A DNA stretch of 64,000 bases from Massilia aurea (lineage in GTDB: Bacteria > Pseudomonadota > Gammaproteobacteria > Burkholderiales > Burkholderiaceae_D): NCBI RefSeq assembly GCF_014200505.1, contig NZ_JACHBX010000002.1:62001-126000 (forward strand), given 5' to 3'. A model generated the notes under the pieces. The model did no database searches. It was not told the DNA's origin and saw nothing but the letters and a program-made list of their open reading frames with translations. The position numbers and the translations under genes were made by a program. Positions 1 through 9,253 of the stretch are shown in pieces; the stretch's first letter is position 1, and each line of letters opens with the position of its first letter.

Positions 1-2372
1 CTGATCTGGTGAACCAGGACGTGCGCCTGACGCAGGGTGGCGAGCCGACTTTTGTGTCGATCGACGACATGGACGGCGCCGAATGGAACACGCTGGCGCA
101 TGGCGACAAGAAGCGCGAGCTGGCGGGCAACCTGATGCACCGCCTGAAGAACCACTTTGCACCGGGCGGCATGATCCATTACGGCCAGGGCAAGTGGTAT
201 CCGGGCGAGCCGCTGCCACGCTGGGCGCTGAACATCTTCTGGCGCGTCGACGGCCAGCCGATGTGGTTCGATCCGTCGCTGTTCTCGGACGAGCACATCG
301 ATGATGGCTACGGCAGCGAAGATGCCGGCCGCTTTGCCGCGGAGCTGGTCAAATCGCTCGGCCTGCCGGCCGGCAGCGCGATCCCGGCCTACGAAGACGT
401 GCTGCTGCAGGCGCAGCGCGAGCAGGCGCTGCCGCGCAATCTCGATCCGCTGGACGCCGACCTGAAAGCACCGGAAGAACGCCGCCGCCTGGCGCGCCTG
501 CTCGAACGGGGCCTGGGCCAGGTGGCCGGCTACGTGCTGCCGCTGAAAGCCCGAGAACACGATCCCTCCGTCATGCTGGGCACCAGCTGGCGCACGTCGC
601 CGTGGCCGCTCAAGCGCGAAAACCTGTACCTGATCGAGGGCGATTCGCCGATCGGCCTGCGCCTGCCGCTGGCCACGCTGCCGTGGGTGCTGCCCGAAGA
701 GCGCGATCCCGATTTCGATGTCGACCCGTTCGCGCCGCGCGGCCCGCTCCCGGTTGGCAAGAAAGACCGGCGCCCGGTCCTGAGCGTGGCGCCCGGCAAA
801 TCGACAAACAAGGCAACGGCTGCACCGGCTGACCCTGAGGCGCGCGAAGTCATCCACACCGCGCTGTGCCTCGAAGTGCGCGCGGGCCGCCTGTACATCT
901 TCATGCCGCCGCAAAAGCGCATCGAGGATTATCTGGCGCTCGTCACGGCAGTCGAGAACACGGCCGCCAAGCTCAAGATGAAGCTGCGCATCGAGGGTTA
1001 TGCGCCACCGCGCGACCCGCGCATCAAGCTGCTCAGCGTCACGCCCGATCCAGGCGTCATCGAGGTCAACATCCATCCGGCGGCAAGCTGGCATGAGCTG
1101 GTCCACAATATGACGACGCTGTACCAGGAAGCGCGCCTGACGCGCCTGGGCACCGAAAAATTCATGCTCGACGGCCGCCACACCGGCACGGGCGGTGGCA
1201 ACCACGCGACGCTGGGCGGCGCCACGGTCGAAGACAGCCCGATGCTGCGCCGGCCGGACCTGCTGAAAAGCCTGATCACGTACTGGCAGATCCACCCAGC
1301 GTTGTCGTACCTGTTCTCGGGCACCTTCATCGGCCCGACCAGCCAGGCGCCGCGCGTGGACGAAGCGCGCGACGACAACCTGTACGAACTGGCGATCGCG
1401 TTCCAGCAAATGGACAAGGTGCTGCCGACCATGCATCCCGGCGACAAGCCGTGGATGGTCGACCGCCTGCTGCGCAATATGCTGGTCGACCTGACCGGCA
1501 ACACGCACCGCTCGGAGTTCTCGATCGACAAGCTGTACTCGCCGGACGGCCCGACCGGCCGCCTGGGTCTGGTGGAATTCCGCGCGTTTGAAATGCCGCC
1601 GCACGAGCGCATGAGCCTCTTGCAAATGCTGCTGCTGCGCGCGCTGGTCGCACGCTTCTGGCGCCAGCCGCTGCAGGCCAAGCTCGTACACTGGGGCACG
1701 GCGCTGCACGACCGCTGGATGCTGCCGCACTTCGTCGCGCAGGATATCCGCGACGTGGCGAAAGACCTGCGCGCGGCCGGCTATGCGTTCGAGGATCACT
1801 GGTTCGAGCCGTTCATCGAATTCCGCTTCCCGCGCTTTGGCACCGTCGTCTACGAAGGCGTCGAGATGGAACTGCGCCAGGCGATCGAGCCGTGGAACGT
1901 GCTAGGCGAAGAAGTCAGCGCCGGCGGTACCGCGCGCTACGTCGATTCGTCGGTCGAGCGCATGCAGCTGCTGGTGCGCGGCCTGACCGACGGGCGCCAC
2001 GTGGTGGCCTGCAATGGCCGCATGCTGCCGCTGCATCCGACCGGCGTGCCGGGCGAATACGTGGCCGGCGTACGCTTCCGCGCCTGGAGCCCGTGGTCGG
2101 CGCTGCATCCGAGCATCCGGGTGCAGGCGCCGCTCGTGTTCGATCTGGTCGACACCTGGAGCGGGCGCTCGATCGGCGGCTGCACCTACCACGTCGTGCA
2201 CCCTGGCGGACGCAGCGAAACCGGCTCGCCGGTCAATGCCAATGCTGCCGAGGCACGCCGCTTTGCCCGTTTCTGGCCACACGGTCATACGCCGGGCCCG
2301 TTCACGGTGTACAAGGAAGACCTCAATCCGAGCTTCCCGATGACCCTCGATTTGCGCTGGCAGCCGATGTAA
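1..2372 (+). CDS. DUF2126/transglutaminase-family protein, C-terminal part (5' end outside window)
   Basis: The reading frame is open to the left edge, so the true start lies outside the window; the GTG at 9 is only the first in-frame start-like codon. The visible ~790 residues match the DUF2126 region that follows an N-terminal transglutaminase-like module in proteins of roughly 1100 residues (family knowledge). The segment GGEPTFVSIDDMDGAEWN near the left edge and the conserved block with GTGGGNH at about residues 395-401 are typical. The family has no proven reaction; it is predicted to act on peptides. It stops 36 bp before the ATP-grasp/alpha-E gene and forms an operon with it and a second transglutaminase. 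I expect the missing part to carry the Cys-His-Asp triad. Family call is confident; function is unknown. Confidence 0.85.
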   Translation, partial: DLVNQDVRLTQGGEPTFVSIDDMDGAEWNTLAHGDKKRELAGNLMHRLKNHFAPGGMIHYGQGKWYPGEPLPRWALNIFWRVDGQPMWFDPSLFSDEHIDDGYGSEDAGRFAAELVKSLGLPAGSAIPAYEDVLLQAQREQALPRNLDPLDADLKAPEERRRLARLLERGLGQVAGYVLPLKAREHDPSVMLGTSWRTSPWPLKRENLYLIEGDSPIGLRLPLATLPWVLPEERDPDFDVDPFAPRGPLPVGKKDRRPVLSVAPGKSTNKATAAPADPEAREVIHTALCLEVRAGRLYIFMPPQKRIEDYLALVTAVENTAAKLKMKLRIEGYAPPRDPRIKLLSVTPDPGVIEVNIHPAASWHELVHNMTTLYQEARLTRLGTEKFMLDGRHTGTGGGNHATLGGATVEDSPMLRRPDLLKSLITYWQIHPALSYLFSGTFIGPTSQAPRVDEARDDNLYELAIAFQQMDKVLPTMHPGDKPWMVDRLLRNMLVDLTGNTHRSEFSIDKLYSPDGPTGRLGLVEFRAFEMPPHERMSLLQMLLLRALVARFWRQPLQAKLVHWGTALHDRWMLPHFVAQDIRDVAKDLRAAGYAFEDHWFEPFIEFRFPRFGTVVYEGVEMELRQAIEPWNVLGEEVSAGGTARYVDSSVERMQLLVRGLTDGRHVVACNGRMLPLHPTGVPGEYVAGVRFRAWSPWSALHPSIRVQAPLVFDLVDTWSGRSIGGCTYHVVHPGGRSETGSPVNANAAEARRFARFWPHGHTPGPFTVYKEDLNPSFPMTLDLRWQPM

Positions 2373-2408
2373 CGCTGGCATTCGTTTCAACCGTAAAGCT
2401 GCACGCCA

Positions 2409-4991
2409 ATGCCCAATCAACTGCTTGCCCACTATCTGGCCGCGCCGGATGGTTTCGATGAAATGCTGGGCGCCGACAAGGCGCCGCGCGCGCACTGGCG
2501 TGCGATGCTTGCCAACCTGGAGCACGAAGCACCGGACATGATGCGCCAGCGTCTGGAGATGGTGCAGCGCCAGGTGCGCGAAAACGGCGTCAGCTACAAC
2601 GTGCTGGCCGACGCCGGCACCCGGCCGCGCCAGTGGGATCTGAACGTGCTGCCCCTGATCCTGCCGCACGAGGAATGGAGCGGCATCGAAGCGGCCGTGA
2701 TCCAGCGCGCCACGCTGCTCAACAAGATCCTGGGTGACGTGTATGGCGAGCAGGCGATGCTGCGCGAAGGCTTGCTGCCGTCGGCGCTGATCCATGGTCA
2801 CGCGGGCTTTCTCCGCCCGTGCCACGGTATGCGCCACCATGACGACGTCGCGCTGCATTTCTATGCGGTCGACCTGGCGCGCGCGCCCGATGGTCGCTGG
2901 TGGGTGATGGCCGACCGCACGCAGGCGCCGTCGGGCGCCGGCTACGCACTCGAAAACCGGTCGATCATCGCCCCCACCTTCCCCGACCTGCTGCGCGAAC
3001 TGAAAGTGCAGCCGGTGTCGCCGTTCTTCCGCACCATGCACGACAGCCTGGTGCACTGGGGCCGGCTGTGCGCGGCCCATGGCGACAAGCCGGCGCCGCT
3101 GCGCGAGGGCGAAATGCCGCTGATCGTGCTGCTCACGCCGGGTCCGCGCAGCGAAAGCTATTACGAGCAGGCCTATCTGGCGCGCTATCTGGGCCTGACG
3201 CTGGTCGAAGGGGGCGACCTGACGGTGCGCGACGGCGTCGTCTTCATCAAGACCCTGGCCGGGCTGCACCGGGTGCACGTGATCATGCGCCGGGTCGACG
3301 ACGAATCGTGCGATCCGCTCGAGCTGCAAAATTCGCTGCTCGGCGTGGCTGGCCTGACCCAGGCCGCCATGCGCGGCAATGTGGTGGTGGCCAACAGCCT
3401 CGGTTCGAGCCTGCTCGAGTCGGGCGCGCTGCTCGGCTTCCTGCCGGCGCTGTCCAAGCGCCTGCTGGGCGAGCCGCTCAAGATGCCCTCGGTGGCGACC
3501 TGGTGGTGCGGCGAGCCGGCCGCGCTCGAAACCGTGGTCGCCAGGCTCGATCGCCTGGTGATCAAGCCGAGCGGCGCAATGCCGGGCCAGCCGGCCGTGT
3601 TTGGCCAGGATCTCGACGGCGAGGCGCGCGCGGCGTTCATTACCAATCTGCGCGCCAATCCCAACCATTACATCGCCCAGGAACTGGTGCGCCTGTCGCA
3701 GGCGCCGGTGTGGAAAGATGGCCGCGCGCCCGGCCTGCAGGCGCGCGCGGTGGGCCTGCGCGTGTTCGCGTGCGCCACGCCGAATGGCTATGTGGTGATG
3801 CCGGGCGGCCTTACCCGCGTGGCCACCGGGCCCGATGCACGCGTGCTGACGATGCAGATGGGCGGCGCCAGCAAGGACACCTGGGTCCAGGCGCGCGCCC
3901 GCGTCGAAACGCATCGCCTGCAAAAGAGCAGCATCACGGGCGAAGACCTGGTACGCGAAGACAGCAACCTGTCGAGCCGCGTGGCCGAAAACCTGCTGTG
4001 GTTCGGGCGCCATGCCGAGCGCAGCGACAATATCTGCCGCCTGCTGCGGGTCGCACTGAATATCCTGTTCAATGTGCGCTTCGACCAGCGCGGCGCCGAG
4101 TGGCCGACCGTCGAGGCGTTGTGCATCTGGTTCGGTTTGCTGGATCCACAGCGCAAGCCGGCCGCGCCGGGTACGCCGGCCGTGGTGGGCTCGGCCAAGT
4201 TGCCCGGCACCGCCAGCGCCCTGCCGGCCCCGATCTTCACCGATGCCGAGATCGAATCGGCGCTGCTGCTGGCGGTGGTGTCGCCGGCCGTTCCGGGCCT
4301 GGCGCGCCAGCAGCAGCAATTGCACCGGATCGCCGGCCAGCTGCATGAGCGCTTCTCGGTCGACAACTGGCGCGCCCTGAACCGCATGGTGCAGCCGGTC
4401 GCCCCGCCCGGTGAGCGGCCGTCGCAGTCGGGGGTCATGACAATTCTCGACGATGCCGCCGCGGCGCTGATGACGCTGGCCGGCTTTGCCCTGGACGGCA
4501 TGGTGCGCGACCTCGGCTGGCGCTTCATGTCGATCGGCCGGCGCCTCGAGCGCCTGCAGTTCCAGGCGGTCGTGCTGCAACGCGCACTGGCGATGGACGA
4601 AAACGGGAATCTCGACTGGGTGCTCGAACTGTCTGACAGCATCATCACGTACCGCGCCCGCTACCGCGCCCAGCCCGAGTGGCTGCCGGTGCTCGACCTG
4701 CTGCTGCTGGACGAAACCAATCCGCGCTCGATCGTGTTCCAGTTGAACGGCATCATCGGCACGCTGGGCAAGGTCACGCAGGCCCAGGGCGCCGGGGGCC
4801 TGGACCTGCTGACGCCACTGAAGGCCGAACTGACCGCGCTCGATCCGGGCGTCGACCTGAAGCATGGCAATGCACTGCTCAGCGACCTGCTCAGCCGCAT
4901 CGGGCAGGCCAGTGCGGCCTTGTCCGAGCAGATCGGCGTCCAGTTTTTCAGCTACACCGCCAACGGCCGGCAAAGGAACCGTACCTCATGA
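2409..4991 (+). CDS. Circularly permuted ATP-grasp / alpha-E fusion protein
   Basis: The 860-residue product joins two domains that are often separate genes: a circularly permuted type 2 ATP-grasp domain (DUF404/DUF407 region, about residues 60-480) and a helical alpha-E domain (DUF403, about 515-845, opening with SNLSSRVAENLLWFGRHAER). In family context the ATP-grasp half is predicted to form an amide or peptide bond with ATP; alpha-E has no proven role. No signal peptide is seen, so it should be cytoplasmic. It follows the DUF2126 gene by 36 bp, and its stop overlaps the next start as ATGA (4988-4991), which implies translational coupling. The Shine-Dalgarno before 2409 is weak. Assignment to family is confident; the substrate is unknown. 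Confidence 0.88.
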   Translation: MPNQLLAHYLAAPDGFDEMLGADKAPRAHWRAMLANLEHEAPDMMRQRLEMVQRQVRENGVSYNVLADAGTRPRQWDLNVLPLILPHEEWSGIEAAVIQRATLLNKILGDVYGEQAMLREGLLPSALIHGHAGFLRPCHGMRHHDDVALHFYAVDLARAPDGRWWVMADRTQAPSGAGYALENRSIIAPTFPDLLRELKVQPVSPFFRTMHDSLVHWGRLCAAHGDKPAPLREGEMPLIVLLTPGPRSESYYEQAYLARYLGLTLVEGGDLTVRDGVVFIKTLAGLHRVHVIMRRVDDESCDPLELQNSLLGVAGLTQAAMRGNVVVANSLGSSLLESGALLGFLPALSKRLLGEPLKMPSVATWWCGEPAALETVVARLDRLVIKPSGAMPGQPAVFGQDLDGEARAAFITNLRANPNHYIAQELVRLSQAPVWKDGRAPGLQARAVGLRVFACATPNGYVVMPGGLTRVATGPDARVLTMQMGGASKDTWVQARARVETHRLQKSSITGEDLVREDSNLSSRVAENLLWFGRHAERSDNICRLLRVALNILFNVRFDQRGAEWPTVEALCIWFGLLDPQRKPAAPGTPAVVGSAKLPGTASALPAPIFTDAEIESALLLAVVSPAVPGLARQQQQLHRIAGQLHERFSVDNWRALNRMVQPVAPPGERPSQSGVMTILDDAAAALMTLAGFALDGMVRDLGWRFMSIGRRLERLQFQAVVLQRALAMDENGNLDWVLELSDSIITYRARYRAQPEWLPVLDLLLLDETNPRSIVFQLNGIIGTLGKVTQAQGAGGLDLLTPLKAELTALDPGVDLKHGNALLSDLLSRIGQASAALSEQIGVQFFSYTANGRQRNRTS

Positions 4992-5923
4992 CCGATTTGC
5001 TGCCGGGCGCCGCGAGCGCCGATGTGGTCGCGCGCTATCGCGTGGTGCACGAGACGCGCTACAAGTACAACAGCATGGTGACGCTGTCGCAGCAATACCT
5101 GCACCTGACGCCGCGCTCGTTCGCGTGCCAGCAAACTGAATCGCACCTGATCTGGCTCGACCCGGTGATCAACGACAGCAATGAGGGCGTGGATTACTTC
5201 GGCAACATCACGCGCCACGTGGCGCTGACGGTGCCGCATGACAGCCTGCTGGTGCATGCTGAATCGACGGTCTCGCTGCGCGCGCGCTACACGCTGGCGC
5301 AGATTGCCGGCACGCTGTCGTGGGAATCCGTGCGCGACATGATGGGCAAGGAAAAAAGTGCGGCCACGCTGGAAGCCTGCCGCTACCTGTACGCGTCGCC
5401 CCATGTCGCCCTGTTCCCGGAACTGGAAGCCTATGCGCGCGAGAGCTACGTCCCGGGCCGCCCGCAGCTCGACGCGGCGCTCGACCTGACGCACCGGATC
5501 TTCGACGACTTCGAATTCGACAGCAAGGCCACCGACATCTCGACGCCGCTCGACCAGGTGCTGCGCGGCCGGCGCGGCGTGTGCCAGGATTTCGCGCAGC
5601 TGATGATCGGCTGCCTGCGCAGCATCGGCCTGCCGGCGCGCTATGTCAGCGGCTACATCCTGACGCACCCGCCGGAAGGCAAGCCGCGCCTGATCGGGGC
5701 CGATGCGTCGCACGCATGGGTGTCGGTGTTCTGCCCGGCGCTGGGCTGGGTCGATTTCGACCCGACCAACCGCTGTCTCGTGCAGCATGAACACATCACG
5801 CTGGGCTGGGGGCGCGACTTCAGCGACGTGACGCCGATGCGTGGGATTGTGCTGGGTGGCGGCAAGCAGGAGCTCGACGTGCAGGTGACGGTGACGCCGC
5901 TGCCGCTGCCCGGCACGGCGTGA
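4988..5923 (+). CDS. Transglutaminase-like cysteine protease family protein
   Basis: A 311-residue protein with an N-terminal bacterial transglutaminase beta domain (HETRYKYNSMVTLSQQYLHL, about 21-40) and a C-terminal transglutaminase core. The catalytic Cys is in RGVCQDFAQ (Cys199), the His in DASHAWVSV (His242), and the Asp in WVDFDPTN (Asp256 or 258). I chose the ATG at 4988 because it overlaps the upstream stop and has an AGGA-type ribosome site ~10 bp before it; a longer frame would run back through the ATP-grasp gene. Such proteins are usually predicted to be peptidases or amidases rather than cross-linkers. It is the third gene of the operon and is followed by a 12-bp hairpin. Confidence 0.9.
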   Translation: MTDLLPGAASADVVARYRVVHETRYKYNSMVTLSQQYLHLTPRSFACQQTESHLIWLDPVINDSNEGVDYFGNITRHVALTVPHDSLLVHAESTVSLRARYTLAQIAGTLSWESVRDMMGKEKSAATLEACRYLYASPHVALFPELEAYARESYVPGRPQLDAALDLTHRIFDDFEFDSKATDISTPLDQVLRGRRGVCQDFAQLMIGCLRSIGLPARYVSGYILTHPPEGKPRLIGADASHAWVSVFCPALGWVDFDPTNRCLVQHEHITLGWGRDFSDVTPMRGIVLGGGKQELDVQVTVTPLPLPGTA

Positions 5924-5933
5924 TGTGAACGAC

Positions 5934-5970
5934 GCACCGGCCATGCCACCTGCGGGCGCATGGCCGGTGC
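5934..5970. terminator. Bidirectional hairpin between convergent genes
   Basis: Perfect 12-bp inverted repeat GCACCGGCCATG/CATGGCCGGTGC around a 13-base loop, between the transglutaminase stop and the lectin stop. There is no clear T-run, so its strength as an intrinsic terminator is uncertain. It could serve both strands. Confidence 0.6.
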
Positions 5971-5978
5971 CGTAGCAA

Positions 5979-6809
5979 TTACATCGGCAATTCCGTACCG
6001 CGATAGCCGATCACGCCTTCGCCGCTGTAGGTCATGCCGCCATGCAGGTTGTTACCCTGGTTGCCGGACGTGACATTGAGCGCCACGCTGTGCTGACCGG
6101 CGCGGCAGCCGATCAGCCAGACGCCGCCCGGATGCCATGCCGACGACGTGTCGCCCCACTGGTTTTCGACCTGGTAGTTGTTGCCGGCAACCGAAGTGGC
6201 GCGCACGCGGATGGGGCCTTCGCCCGCATACGTCATGGTGCCGGTCAGGGTCTTGCCACCATCGTTCGACGTCAAGTCGACCGCGAGCACGGCCTGGTCG
6301 CGGCAACCCAGCACGGAGATGCCGCCCTGGTGCCATGGCGCGAACCCGCCGCCCCACTGGTTTTCGATGGCGTACACGGCGCCATCGCTTGCCTGGCTCT
6401 GGAAACCGATCGGCCCTTCGCCGCTGTAGGTCATCGTCCCCTTCAGTGTGGCGCCGTTGTCGCCCGATTCGACATGGATGGCGACCACGCTCTGGCCAGG
6501 GCGGCAGCCGATGACCCACGTCCCGCCCGGATGCCATGGCGCCGCCGAACCGCCCCACTGATTTTCGACGATGTACGTATTGCTCTGGGTCAGAGTGGCG
6601 CGAAAGCCGATGGCGCCTTCACCTGCATATTTCATGTTTCCGGTGAGCGTCTTGCCGTTGTCGCTCGACGTGAGGTCGAGCGCCACGACGTGCTGGCCGG
6701 GCCGTGCGCCGATGATCCACATGCCGCCTTCATGCCACTGCGTCGACGTCCCGCCCCACTGGTTCTGCACGTGATGCAGATTGTTCGTGGCCTTGCTTGT
6801 TTTGGACAT
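5979..6809 (-). CDS. Four-repeat OAA-family (MBHA/BOA-like) lectin
   Basis: The 276-residue protein consists of four tandem repeats of 66-67 residues. Each opens with a (V/I)(Q/E)NQWG segment (Trp18, 85, 152, 218), then WHxGG, then GEG near the end. This is the signature of the Oscillatoria agardhii agglutinin family, whose members bind the branched core of high-mannose glycans; Burkholderia BOA and Myxococcus MBHA also have four repeats (family knowledge). Repeat 3 is divergent: GGxW has become GGIS (163-165) and IGF has become IRV (200-202). There is no signal peptide, as in other OAA-type lectins. An AAGGAG site precedes the ATG. It is a single gene, divergent from a GGDEF protein across 287 bp. 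Its natural target is unknown. Confidence 0.93.
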   Translation of the reverse strand: MSKTSKATNNLHHVQNQWGGTSTQWHEGGMWIIGARPGQHVVALDLTSSDNGKTLTGNMKYAGEGAIGFRATLTQSNTYIVENQWGGSAAPWHPGGTWVIGCRPGQSVVAIHVESGDNGATLKGTMTYSGEGPIGFQSQASDGAVYAIENQWGGGFAPWHQGGISVLGCRDQAVLAVDLTSNDGGKTLTGTMTYAGEGPIRVRATSVAGNNYQVENQWGDTSSAWHPGGVWLIGCRAGQHSVALNVTSGNQGNNLHGGMTYSGEGVIGYRGTELPM

Positions 6810-7096
6810 GCCTGACTCCTTCTTGACCTGCGCAGCAGAACGGCGCTGCCCCGATGATGCGCAGGCTGGCTGCGCCTGACGACCTTGTCGATGGTGTAGT
6901 TTTGAAGTGGATAAACATCCTGAGCGGACTTTATTTTGCGCTAGTCAGCTGCCCGAATTGCTATCAGACGAGCAAGTTTGCTGAAACCGGAATACTCCTA
7001 CGGATGTCCTTCCCTGTTTCCCAAAAGCGCACCCAGTGGGCATGACGACGCGCCCGGACTGCTGGACCTGATTTCAGATCAAATGTCATTTAGAAT

Positions 7097-8461
7097 ATGT
7101 TCATGGAATACACCGTCCGCGCCCCGATTGCCAACTTCACGGACCTGCTGCTCGACGCCGTCTGCATGGTCGACGCCGGCGGGCGGTTCGTGTACGTCAG
7201 TGCGGCCGGTGTCAACATCTTCGGCTACACACAGCAGGAGATGATCGGCATGCGCGTGATCGATCTGGTTGCCCCCGCCGACCGCGAGCGCACGCTCGCT
7301 GCGGCGCAGGACATCATGAATGGCCATATCCACACCGACTTTGAAAACCGTTACGTACGCAAGGACGGCAGCATCGTCCATATCATGTGGTCGGCGCGCT
7401 GGTCCGAGGCCGACCAGCTGCGCGTGGCCGTTGCGCGCGATGTGACCGCGCTGAAGCAGGCGCAGGCAATGCAGTCGGTACTGTACGCAATTTCAGAAGC
7501 GGCCCACGCAAGCGATGACCTGGCAGACCTGTTCGAGCGCAGCCACGCCATCGTCCACGAGTTCCTGCCGGCCTGCTGCTTTGCGGTCGCCCTGTGCGAC
7601 ACGGCCGGCCAGGACATCGAGTTCGCCTACCTCGTGGACGACGGCGCCCCGTGCGACACAGCGCTGATGCCGCTGCTGTGCGAGACAGTGGCCCAGTGTG
7701 CTGCGCCACTGCTGCTTGCGCCCGATGCCCAGGATGGTCTGCCGGCGCCACTGCGGGCGGCGGCAGCGACCCTCACCGGCGGCGCACTGGCCGTGCCGAT
7801 GACCACGACCGACGGCGTCGTCGGTGTCATCGCGCTGCGCAACGGCCCGGATGACGCGCCGTACCGGACGCAGGACCGCGATTTGCTGGTGTTCGTCGCC
7901 GATCAGCTCGCCGCCGCCATCGGCCGCAAGCAACTCCATGCGCAACTACGGTTCATGGCCCTGCATGACGAGCTGACCCGCCTGCCCAACCGGCGCCTGT
8001 TCCACGACCGCCTCGACACTGCGCTCGCGCATGCCCGCCGCCAGCAAGAGCGCCTGTCGCTGCTGTTCATCGATCTGAACCGCTTCAAGCAGGTCAACGA
8101 CAGCTTTGGTCACGCCTGTGGCGACCGCTTGCTGCAGGAGGTCGCGCGCCGAGTCTCTGGCTGCCTGCGCAACAGCGATACGCTGGCGCGCCTGGGCGGC
8201 GATGAATTCGTCGTCTTGCTGGAAGACATCGTGCTGGCGGCCGATGCCGGGCTGGTCCTGGACAAGATCCACCTGGCGCTGGCGGCGCCGGTCGATCTGG
8301 GCGACGGGCACCGGCTGCAGATTTCCGTCAGCGTCGGTGTCGCGCATTATCCCGAGCATGGCGGCAATCGTGAAGAACTCATCGCGCATGCGGACAAGGC
8401 GATGTATGCCGCCAAGGCGGCCGCAGCGCTTGCCGTGTCAGGGGCGCATCAGCCGGCCTGA
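7097..8461 (+). CDS. PAS-GAF-GGDEF diguanylate cyclase
   Basis: A 454-residue soluble signalling protein. An N-terminal PAS domain (about 8-120, with the PAC-like YVRKDGS segment) is followed by a GAF domain (about 130-280) and a GGDEF domain (about 285-445). The active-site GGDEF at 367-371 is intact, and an RxxD inhibitory site (RNSD, 358-361) lies exactly five residues before it, so both cyclase activity and product inhibition are expected (family knowledge). There is no EAL domain and no membrane segment, so the PAS and GAF domains should sense cytoplasmic cues. No strong Shine-Dalgarno is visible; an in-frame ATG at 7103 is an alternative start. Its 3' end overlaps the next, convergent gene by 13 bp. 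Confidence 0.93.
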   Translation: MFMEYTVRAPIANFTDLLLDAVCMVDAGGRFVYVSAAGVNIFGYTQQEMIGMRVIDLVAPADRERTLAAAQDIMNGHIHTDFENRYVRKDGSIVHIMWSARWSEADQLRVAVARDVTALKQAQAMQSVLYAISEAAHASDDLADLFERSHAIVHEFLPACCFAVALCDTAGQDIEFAYLVDDGAPCDTALMPLLCETVAQCAAPLLLAPDAQDGLPAPLRAAAATLTGGALAVPMTTTDGVVGVIALRNGPDDAPYRTQDRDLLVFVADQLAAAIGRKQLHAQLRFMALHDELTRLPNRRLFHDRLDTALAHARRQQERLSLLFIDLNRFKQVNDSFGHACGDRLLQEVARRVSGCLRNSDTLARLGGDEFVVLLEDIVLAADAGLVLDKIHLALAAPVDLGDGHRLQISVSVGVAHYPEHGGNREELIAHADKAMYAAKAAAALAVSGAHQPA

Positions 8462-9132
8462 TCGGCATCCCTGCGGCCCAGGCCCGACCCCAGGCCCATG
8501 GCCATGCCACCACCGCCGCCACCATCGGCATTGCCGCCGCCATTGCCACCGCCCCGGTTACCGCCCGCCTCGCCCTTGCCACGCGCCGCGCCGCCCTGCG
8601 TGCGCGTGGGCCCCTGCAGCGGAATCAGCACATCGGCCGGCATCGGCCCCAGGTCCAGCGCGCTGCGGATGAAACCGCGCAGGCTGATCACCAGGTCCGC
8701 CGTGTGGATCGGCCGGCCGGCTGCCATGTCGGCCGCGGCCTGCCCCGCCAGCCGGCAATGCTCTTCGGTCCCCAGCAGCAGGATGTCCGCCAGCGCCGCC
8801 TCGACCGCGTCGCGCATGCGGCGTGACCGTTCGGAGCTGAAGGTTTCCTCGGCCGTTGCCGGTGCACCCTCCCCGACCCGGGCGCGCTCATGCAGGTCGC
8901 GCAAATGGGTCGGGTCGACCGTCAGCTGGCCGGTGAACGAGCCGCCCAGCGTGCGGTAGGCCGCGATCAGCGTCTTGAGCCGCTCGTTGATCTGGCGGTT
9001 CATGCGCTCGCGCCGCTGCTGGATCGTCTGCATGATGATGAGGCGAATGCCCACACCCAGCAAGGTGATGACGGCAAGTCCGATGATGGTCGTCATCGCA
9101 CCTTGCCACGAACTGAAATCCATGGAACGCAT
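8449..9132 (-). CDS. Membrane-anchored protein of unknown function with Gly-rich tail
   Basis: About 227 residues from the ATG at 9132, chosen because a GAGG site lies 5 bp upstream; the frame could extend to 9186. One hydrophobic segment near the N terminus (ITLLGVGIRLIIM region) is followed by a charged helical part (QQRRERMNRQINERLK) and a soluble domain. The last ~50 residues are low-complexity Gly/Asn/Met-rich. I do not recognise a named family. It looks like a single-pass protein with a large cytoplasmic part. The 3' end overlaps the diguanylate cyclase gene by 13 bp on the other strand. The reading frame is plausible from codon use and the ribosome site; no function is assigned. Confidence 0.75.
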   Translation of the reverse strand: MRSMDFSSWQGAMTTIIGLAVITLLGVGIRLIIMQTIQQRRERMNRQINERLKTLIAAYRTLGGSFTGQLTVDPTHLRDLHERARVGEGAPATAEETFSSERSRRMRDAVEAALADILLLGTEEHCRLAGQAAADMAAGRPIHTADLVISLRGFIRSALDLGPMPADVLIPLQGPTRTQGGAARGKGEAGGNRGGGNGGGNADGGGGGGMAMGLGSGLGRRDADQAG

Positions 9133-9253
9133 GCTTGCCTCGATAAGGTCTGGAGTATGCCAGTGTACCGAGTCGATGTTCGCCACACGCCGTCCAGCAG
9201 TGCGTGTGTGAGACTATCGTCTGGTGACGCAACCGTTTTCCAGGAGATGAACG

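Noticed and set aside
1902..4973. 1023-codon open frame on the minus strand opposite the ATP-grasp gene
   Set aside because: Composition is Arg/Gln/His/Ala-rich with no motif, as expected from the antisense of a GC3-biased gene; the plus-strand protein has full family motifs.
4679..4987. Extended start of the transglutaminase inside the ATP-grasp gene
   Set aside because: Extra residues are not family-like; ATG 4988 has a ribosome site and the ATGA overlap.
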